Source of the DNA: a virus
DNA length: 46,688 nt
Direction: 5' to 3' (one strand)
IMG/VR virus record: IMGVR_UViG_3300032236_000693
Span: 1 to 46,688 of that record
The notes beneath the pieces are model-generated. The model was not told where the DNA came from and did no database searches. It was given only the letters and a program-made list of their open reading frames with translations. Below, piece by piece: positions 42,255 to 46,688 of the stretch (positions are counted from its first letter, which is position 1; each line of letters begins with the position of its first letter). Position numbers and translations under genes: made by a program.

Positions 42255-42287
42255 GGGGAGACCACTTTCGTGGTACTCCCCTTTTTT
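42255..42287 (+). terminator. Strong intrinsic terminator after the winged-helix gene
   Basis: GGGGAG plus ACCAC (42255-42265) pair with GTGGT plus CTCCCC (42270-42281), with one bulged A, a TTTC loop and a six-T run. Confidence 0.92.
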
Positions 42288-42304
42288 ATATTCCTGGAGA
42301 GCAA

Positions 42305-43123
42305 ATGGAAATTTCAATTAAAAAAGAAGAATTACAAAAGAAAAGTATCTTTGTTGCAACACCAATGTATGGTGGTATGAATCATGGACTTTATGCCAAA
42401 GCCTGTTTGGACTTGCAAGCAATTTGTATGCAGTACGGCATCCAAGTTAAATTTTCATTTCTTTTCAATGAATCTTTAATTACACGTGCAAGGAATTATC
42501 TTGTCGATGAGTTTCTGAATCGTTCAGACTGTACACACATGTTGTTTATTGATGCTGACATTCACTTCAATCCACAAGATGTTATTGCCTTGTTGGCACT
42601 AGATAAAGAAATTATTGGCGGTCCTTATCCAAAGAAAGCCATCAAATGGAAATCTGTTAAACGTGCTATGGAAAAAAATCCAGACATTGACACATCTGTT
42701 TTGGAAAAAGTTACTGGTGATTATGTTTTTAATCCAGTTAAAGGCACTGCACAATTTAGTGTAACAGAACCACTAGAAGTACTTGAAATTGGTACTGGTT
42801 TTATGTTGATTAACCGTGAAGTATTTCCAAAATTTGCAGCAGCATATCCACACCTTCGTTACAAACCTGACCACGTAGGTCAAGCACACTTTGACGGTTC
42901 ACGTTACATTCATGCGTTCTTTGATACAATGATTGATACGAAAGATTCTGCAACAGGTGGTGGTTCAGACCGTTACTTGAGTGAAGATTATATGTTCTGT
43001 CAATTGTGGCGTAAGATGGGTGGTTCTATTTGGTTATGTCCTTGGATGCGAGCAGACCACATTGGTACCTATCACTTCAGAGGTGATATGCCTGCTGTAG
43101 CTAACTTTGTTGGTGAAATGTAA
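42305..43123 (+). CDS. GT-A-fold glycosyltransferase
   Basis: 272 residues; GGAG upstream of the ATG. FVATPMYGGMNHGLYAKACL, SLITRARNYLVDEFL and the DxD-bearing MLFIDADIHFNPQDVIALL are typical of a glycosyltransferase group (Anp1-like GT-A) frequent in aquatic T4-like phages. EVLEIGTGFMLINREVF and SEDYMFCQLWRKMGG supply the later conserved blocks. Possible acceptors are modified DNA bases, fibres or host glycans. It precedes the dNMP kinase, and its stop overlaps that start, which slightly favours a nucleotide or DNA-related role. Confidence 0.82.
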   Translation: MEISIKKEELQKKSIFVATPMYGGMNHGLYAKACLDLQAICMQYGIQVKFSFLFNESLITRARNYLVDEFLNRSDCTHMLFIDADIHFNPQDVIALLALDKEIIGGPYPKKAIKWKSVKRAMEKNPDIDTSVLEKVTGDYVFNPVKGTAQFSVTEPLEVLEIGTGFMLINREVFPKFAAAYPHLRYKPDHVGQAHFDGSRYIHAFFDTMIDTKDSATGGGSDRYLSEDYMFCQLWRKMGGSIWLCPWMRADHIGTYHFRGDMPAVANFVGEM

Positions 43124-43785
43124 TGATTGTTGGTTTACTTGGATTTATTGGTTCAGGTAAAGGCACAGCTGGTGACCTTTTAAAAGACATGGGCTTTACA
43201 CCTGTGTCTTTTGCTAAGGGTGTCAAAGATGTTGCTGCTGAGATGTTTGGGTGGCCACGACATTTACTAGAAGGTGATACACAACAGTCCCGTGATTGGC
43301 GAGAACAACCTGATGAATTCTGGTCTAAAGAATTTGGCCGTGAATTTACACCAAGACTTGCATTACAACTAATGGGTACAGAAGTTGGTCGTGATGTATT
43401 TCATAAAGATTTTTGGGTAATCAAACTTAAAAATTATATTCAAAGTAATCCAAATCAAAATTTTGTTATTACTGATGTTCGTTTTCAAAATGAAATTGAA
43501 TTCGTACACAATCAACAAGGTATCTTAATTGAGATACAACGTGGTGTAACTCCTCATTGGTATGAAATTGCTGTTAAGGCCAACCGTGGTGATTACAAAG
43601 CGGAAGAATTCATGTTGCATAAATCTGGCATACATGAATCTGAATGGCGATGGATTGGTGGTTATATTGACCATCGTATCGACAATTTGGGAACATTAGA
43701 AGATTTGAAAAATAAAATGATTAAATGCTTGACAACCTCTTATGGTCCAGGTATAATAGGTGAATTGAAACAAGGAGTATCGTAA
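43123..43785 (+). CDS. Deoxynucleoside monophosphate kinase (T4 gp1-like)
   Basis: 220 residues. P-loop GFIGSGKGT (7-15), SFAKGVKDVAAEMFGW, QLMGTEVGRDVFHKDFW and VITDVRFQNEIEF match the phage dNMP kinase family (T4 gene 1 is 241 residues). It phosphorylates dNMPs, including unusual ones, for phage DNA synthesis. A consensus sigma70-type promoter for gene 45 lies inside its 3' end, and the stop overlaps the gene 45 ATG. Confidence 0.88.
   Translation: MIVGLLGFIGSGKGTAGDLLKDMGFTPVSFAKGVKDVAAEMFGWPRHLLEGDTQQSRDWREQPDEFWSKEFGREFTPRLALQLMGTEVGRDVFHKDFWVIKLKNYIQSNPNQNFVITDVRFQNEIEFVHNQQGILIEIQRGVTPHWYEIAVKANRGDYKAEEFMLHKSGIHESEWRWIGGYIDHRIDNLGTLEDLKNKMIKCLTTSYGPGIIGELKQGVS
43729..43757 (+). promoter_or_regulatory. 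Consensus sigma70-type promoter for gene 45
   Basis: TTGACA (43729-43734), exactly 17 bp, TATAAT (43752-43757). A full match to both hexamers with optimal spacing, embedded in the kinase coding sequence. It is expected to be very strong. Confidence 0.85.
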
Positions 43786-44456
43786 TGAAATTATCAAGTG
43801 AAACACTGGCAGTTCTTAAGAACTTTGTCGGTATCAATGCTAGTATTGAGTTCAAAACTGGAAATAAACTAGCAACTATTTCCCCAACTAAAACAGTTTT
43901 GGCAAAAGCCACAGTCAAGGATCAATTTCCCCAAGACTTTTGTATCCATGATTTGAACCAGTTTTTATCCGTACATTCTATGGACAAAGATTGTGAATTG
44001 GATTTTGATTCTAAACATGTTATCTTTAAGAGTGGTAAACGCAAGACTAACTATCGTACCACATCACGTAATGTAATTGTTACAGTGCCAGATAAAGAAC
44101 TATCTTTGCCTTCTGTTGATGCATCTTTTACATTGTCTGCTGATGACTTGGCTGCAATTATTAAATCAGCAAGTATTCTACAATCACCAAACGTTGCAAT
44201 CGAATCTGATGGTGATAAAATCTTTGTTACAGCATTTGATGCAAGTGATGATGCAGCACACATTAATTCGACTGAAATTACTGATGGTAATGGCACAAAA
44301 TTCAAAGCAGTTTTCTTGACTGAGAATTTGAAGATGATGCCTGATTCTTACGAAGTAGAAATTTCATCAAAAGGTTTGGCGTCCTTCAAAAATACCAAAG
44401 GCGACATTCAATATTGGATTGCAATTGAAGCCAAACATTCTAAATTCGGAGACTAA
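43785..44456 (+). CDS. gp45: Sliding clamp gp45
   Basis: 223 residues (T4 228). MKLSSETLAVLKNFVGINAS, KDCELDFDSKHVIFKSGKRK and a C-terminal YWIAIEAKHSKFGD match the T4 clamp. The trimeric ring tethers the gp43 polymerase and also activates late transcription with gp33 and gp55. AAGGAG ribosome-binding site and a consensus promoter indicate high expression. Confidence 0.94.
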   Translation: MKLSSETLAVLKNFVGINASIEFKTGNKLATISPTKTVLAKATVKDQFPQDFCIHDLNQFLSVHSMDKDCELDFDSKHVIFKSGKRKTNYRTTSRNVIVTVPDKELSLPSVDASFTLSADDLAAIIKSASILQSPNVAIESDGDKIFVTAFDASDDAAHINSTEITDGNGTKFKAVFLTENLKMMPDSYEVEISSKGLASFKNTKGDIQYWIAIEAKHSKFGD

Positions 44457-44457
44457 T

Positions 44458-44640
44458 ATGATTTGGGTAACAGACTCATTATTGAAACACAAAGTTGCAA
44501 TCAATCCTCAATATGTTGTTGCTGTGTTTAAAATACCTGAAGGTGAACATGCAGGAAAAACGGCTGTCAACTTGACTACTGGTAGTATTATTGTTGACGA
44601 AAACGATGTTGATGTTGTTGGACAAATGGCGGCACTATGA
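44458..44640 (+). CDS. Small conserved protein after gene 45
   Basis: 60 residues from the ATG at 44458, which follows the gene 45 stop directly; GGAG at the end of gene 45 is the ribosome-binding site. The sequence (WVTDSLLKHKVAINPQYVVA, HAGKTAVNLTTGSIIVDEND) looks like a small beta-barrel. I do not recognise a family. Its stop overlaps the next ATG, so it is part of the clamp operon. Confidence 0.7.
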   Translation: MIWVTDSLLKHKVAINPQYVVAVFKIPEGEHAGKTAVNLTTGSIIVDENDVDVVGQMAAL

Positions 44641-44912
44641 CTAAAGTAACTACACTATTCGGTTCTTTTGATGAAGACCAACTAAAAAAACTTAAAGGTT
44701 ATGTTGATGAAATGGTTTTACACATGAACCGAAATCAATCAAATACCGATGCAATGAAAGATATTGTTGATGCAGCCAATGATGAATTGAAAGTTCCTAA
44801 GAAGATTATCAAACGCATGGCTAAAACACAATTTAAAAATTCATTTCAAACTGAGGTTGCAGAGTCAAAAGAGTTTGAAGCTTTGTTTGAAAGTATGAAC
44901 GAGGTTAAATGA
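44637..44912 (+). CDS. dsbA: DsbA-like double-stranded DNA-binding protein
   Basis: 91 residues (T4 DsbA 89). The segment DAMKDIVDAANDELKVPKKI and the Glu/Phe-rich end (TEVAESKEFEALFESM) resemble T4 DsbA, where a DELGV motif and an acidic Glu-rich end occupy the same places. T4 DsbA binds dsDNA and has been linked to late-promoter function. Placement in the clamp operon is compatible. A gp33-like coactivator is the alternative, but length and motif favour DsbA. Confidence 0.6.
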   Translation: MTKVTTLFGSFDEDQLKKLKGYVDEMVLHMNRNQSNTDAMKDIVDAANDELKVPKKIIKRMAKTQFKNSFQTEVAESKEFEALFESMNEVK

Positions 44913-45253
44913 TGAAACAGTTAGAGATTCAATATTTTTGGCCTCTAACTGACCAAACTACATTAGATTTGGATTTTACTCCAAGTGAACAATGGATTGC
45001 TGAGTGGCGAAACAAACAATGGAATAACAGTACAGTTACCACTACTGGTAATTTGTTGACTGTTGGTGGTACTGGTGTAGTCACATGGACTCAACCACAA
45101 ACGTCTTCTTTTGTTATAAGACCTAGTGAAAAAAATGTTGGCAAATGGGAAATCACAAGCGGAATGTTTGTGTATAGACCTACAAAACCAAATGCAGTCG
45201 TAAGATTTATGGCCAAGTTACTGCTTGGTTTTAAATGGCATGACGAAATTTAA
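44909..45253 (+). CDS. Conserved hypothetical protein in the clamp-loader operon
   Basis: 114 residues. Two adjacent ATGs overlap the previous stop; either may start it. KQLEIQYFWPLTDQTTLDLD and SEQWIAEWR are followed by a Thr/Gly-rich beta stretch and a basic C-terminus (VVRFMAKLLLGFKWHDEI) that could be an amphipathic helix. Proteins opening with this EIQYFWPLT pattern recur in aquatic T4-like phages without assigned function. It is co-oriented and coupled with the replication genes. Confidence 0.65.
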   Translation: MMKQLEIQYFWPLTDQTTLDLDFTPSEQWIAEWRNKQWNNSTVTTTGNLLTVGGTGVVTWTQPQTSSFVIRPSEKNVGKWEITSGMFVYRPTKPNAVVRFMAKLLLGFKWHDEI

Positions 45254-45273
45254 TTATATTATGGAGTATTTGA

Positions 45274-46209
45274 ATGAACGAACACATGTTATGGGTAGAG
45301 AAGTATCGCCCAAAGAAAGTTGAAGATTGTATTCTTCCCGAAGCAATCAAAACCACATTTCAGGAATATGTAAATCGCAAAGAAATTCCTAACCTACTTC
45401 TTTCTGGTACCGCAGGTGTTGGTAAAACAACTATTGCAAAAGCCTTATGTGAAGAAGTTGGTTGTGATTACATTGTCATTAACGGTTCGGATGAATCAGG
45501 CATTGACACCTTTCGGAACAAAATCAAAAACTATGCCTCATCTGTTTCTCTGACTGGTGGACGCAAGGTCATCATCATTGATGAAGCAGATTATCTAAAT
45601 GCAAATTCAACTCAACCTGCGTTGCGTGGTGCAATTGAGGAGTTTGCGGAGAACTGTTCATTCATCTTCACCTGTAACTTTAAGAACAGGATCATCGACC
45701 CAATTCATTCTCGTTGTACCGTTGTTGACTTTAAAATCAATGGTAGCAAACCTAAGATGGCTGCACAATTCTTTAAACGTGTTGAATGGATTTTGGAACA
45801 AGAAGGTGTTACATATGATAAACAGGTGGTTGCTGCCGTCATCACGAAACATTTCCCTGATAATCGCCGTGTTCTAAATGAACTACAACGTTATAGCGTT
45901 AGCGGCACAATTGATAAAGGTATTCTTGCATCAGTTTCCGATTTGCAATTAACTGAACTCATCAAAGGTTTGAAAGAGAAAGACTTTGGCACCTGTCGTA
46001 AATGGGTTACATCAAACCTAGATAACGATGCAACAACCATTTTCAGGAAGTTGTATGATACATTATATGAAGTACTGACACCAAATTCTGTTCCACAGAT
46101 GGTTCTTATCATTGCAAAGTATCAATATCAATCCGCCTTTGTTGCAGACCATGAGATTAATCTTATTGCCTGTTTGACTGAAATCATGGTTGAGTGCGAG
46201 TTCAAATGA
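45274..46209 (+). CDS. gp44: Clamp loader large subunit gp44
   Basis: 311 residues (T4 319). AAA+ motifs: LWVEKYRPKKVEDCILPEAI at the N-terminus, Walker A GTAGVGKT (45-52), Walker B VIIIDEADYL, and the SRC motif (IHSRCTVVDF). Four gp44 with one gp62 open and load the gp45 ring using ATP. TGGAG ribosome-binding site; the stop overlaps the gene 62 ATG. Confidence 0.95.
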   Translation: MNEHMLWVEKYRPKKVEDCILPEAIKTTFQEYVNRKEIPNLLLSGTAGVGKTTIAKALCEEVGCDYIVINGSDESGIDTFRNKIKNYASSVSLTGGRKVIIIDEADYLNANSTQPALRGAIEEFAENCSFIFTCNFKNRIIDPIHSRCTVVDFKINGSKPKMAAQFFKRVEWILEQEGVTYDKQVVAAVITKHFPDNRRVLNELQRYSVSGTIDKGILASVSDLQLTELIKGLKEKDFGTCRKWVTSNLDNDATTIFRKLYDTLYEVLTPNSVPQMVLIIAKYQYQSAFVADHEINLIACLTEIMVECEFK

Positions 46210-46595
46210 GTCCGTTCGATTACGTTGATATCATTCTCCGTAAAAAAACACCAGACGGAGAACTAGATTATAAAGACTACACACCATTTATCGTAAATCG
46301 TTCTTTGTCTTATCACCTAGATTGTATTCTATATGCAAACGATATGAATCTACATCCAAGTATTGACAAAGATATGCAATACCAGTATTTTCTAAATAGT
46401 ATTAGACCTATGAAACGGAAGTTCCAACCGTGGCAGAAATCTAAAACTGACGAGAATATTGAGTGTGTGAAAACCTATTTTGGTTATTCTAACGCCAAGG
46501 CCAAAGAGGCCCTAAGAATTCTTACCGATGAACAAATCGCTGTAATAAAAACAAAAACAGATACTGGCGGAGTGAAGAATAATGGTAAACATTAA
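46206..46595 (+). CDS. gp62: Clamp loader small subunit gp62
   Basis: 129 residues from the ATG at 46206 (ATGA overlap with gene 44), clearly shorter than T4 gp62 (187) but typical of aquatic relatives. MSPFDYVDIILRKK, YTPFIVNRSLSYHLDCILYA and RPMKRKFQPWQKSKTDENIE are recognisable. It acts as the non-catalytic subunit of the loader. An upstream GTG at 46194 is in frame but less favoured. Confidence 0.9.
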   Translation: MSPFDYVDIILRKKTPDGELDYKDYTPFIVNRSLSYHLDCILYANDMNLHPSIDKDMQYQYFLNSIRPMKRKFQPWQKSKTDENIECVKTYFGYSNAKAKEALRILTDEQIAVIKTKTDTGGVKNNGKH

Positions 46596-46688
46596 CGATT
46601 TGGTTGAAGTGACCTTAAATGAAAAAGATGATTTTCTAAAAGTACGTGAAACATTAACCCGCATCGGGGTTGCTTCCAAAAAAGATAA
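46582..46688 (+). CDS. regA: RegA translational repressor (3' truncated by window)
   Basis: Only the first 35 residues are present, starting at the ATG at 46582, which overlaps gene 62 by 14 bases. EVTLNEKDDFLKVRETLTRI followed by GVASKKD aligns closely with the T4 RegA N-terminus (ITLKKPEDFLKVKETLTRMG). RegA binds the initiation regions of early mRNAs, including those of 44, 45 and itself in T4. The order 45-44-62-regA is exactly that of T4, so gene 43 is expected next. Confidence 0.88.
   Translation, partial: MVNINDLVEVTLNEKDDFLKVRETLTRIGVASKKD

Noticed and set aside
1-46688. tRNA genes, insertion sequences, integrase or attachment sites
   Set aside because: Gaps between genes are too short and none shows a cloverleaf, terminal repeats or recombinase motifs by eye; a tRNA scan would settle it.

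Overview
The window is part of the genome of a tailed, contractile-tail bacteriophage related to T4. The closest resemblance is to T4-like phages of aquatic bacteria (cyanophages, pelagiphages, phages of other AT-rich bacterioplankton). The evidence is the near-complete, collinear run of T4 core genes (13-14-15-16-17-18-19-20-21-22-23, then uvsY-uvsW-55-47-46, then 45-44-62-regA), all on the + strand. The sequence is AT-rich and densely packed, and no stretch above 300 bases lacks a gene. No photosynthesis gene, tRNA, integrase, insertion sequence or CRISPR array is visible, so the host cannot be named. Consensus sigma70-type promoters point to a bacterium with an ordinary housekeeping sigma factor.

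Region 1 (1-14584) is an adhesin/tail-fibre locus. It holds a truncated fibre with YadA-like 16-residue repeats, a coiled-coil protein, large fibres built on a xANxAFx heptad, a small beta-rich protein, a three-lectin (LamG-like) protein, and three tandem collagen-like fibres each ending in an S74 intramolecular chaperone.

Region 2 (14594-18840) follows directly and looks like a protein- or glycan-modification cassette. It has two stand-alone 2OG-Fe(II) oxygenases, a GT2 glycosyltransferase fused to a third 2OG oxygenase-like domain, and a GT2 glycosyltransferase fused to a SAM methyltransferase. Collagen-like substrates next to hydroxylase and glycosyltransferase genes resemble collagen modification in animals and giant viruses. 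This is the most novel part of the window.

Region 3 (18870-33622) is the virion assembly module: neck, tail completion, terminase, sheath, tube, portal, core/protease/scaffold, major capsid protein, and a second tail-tube-family protein. Two small accessory structural genes, one LamG-like, are inserted between 15 and 16. T4-type late promoters (TATAAATA or close) precede many of these genes, matching the gp55 sigma factor and gp45 clamp genes further downstream.

Region 4 (33674-46688) is recombination, replication and regulation: UvsY, a DUF3820 protein, UvsW, gp55, a cytidylyltransferase-like enzyme, gp47/gp46, peptide deformylase, a DUF4338/DruA-like protein, a winged-helix protein under an elaborate promoter, a glycosyltransferase, a dNMP kinase, the gp45 clamp, a DsbA-like protein, the gp44/gp62 clamp loader, and the start of regA. 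Three sigma70-type promoters with exact 17-bp spacers (uvsY, the winged-helix gene, gene 45) mark host-polymerase transcription of this half.
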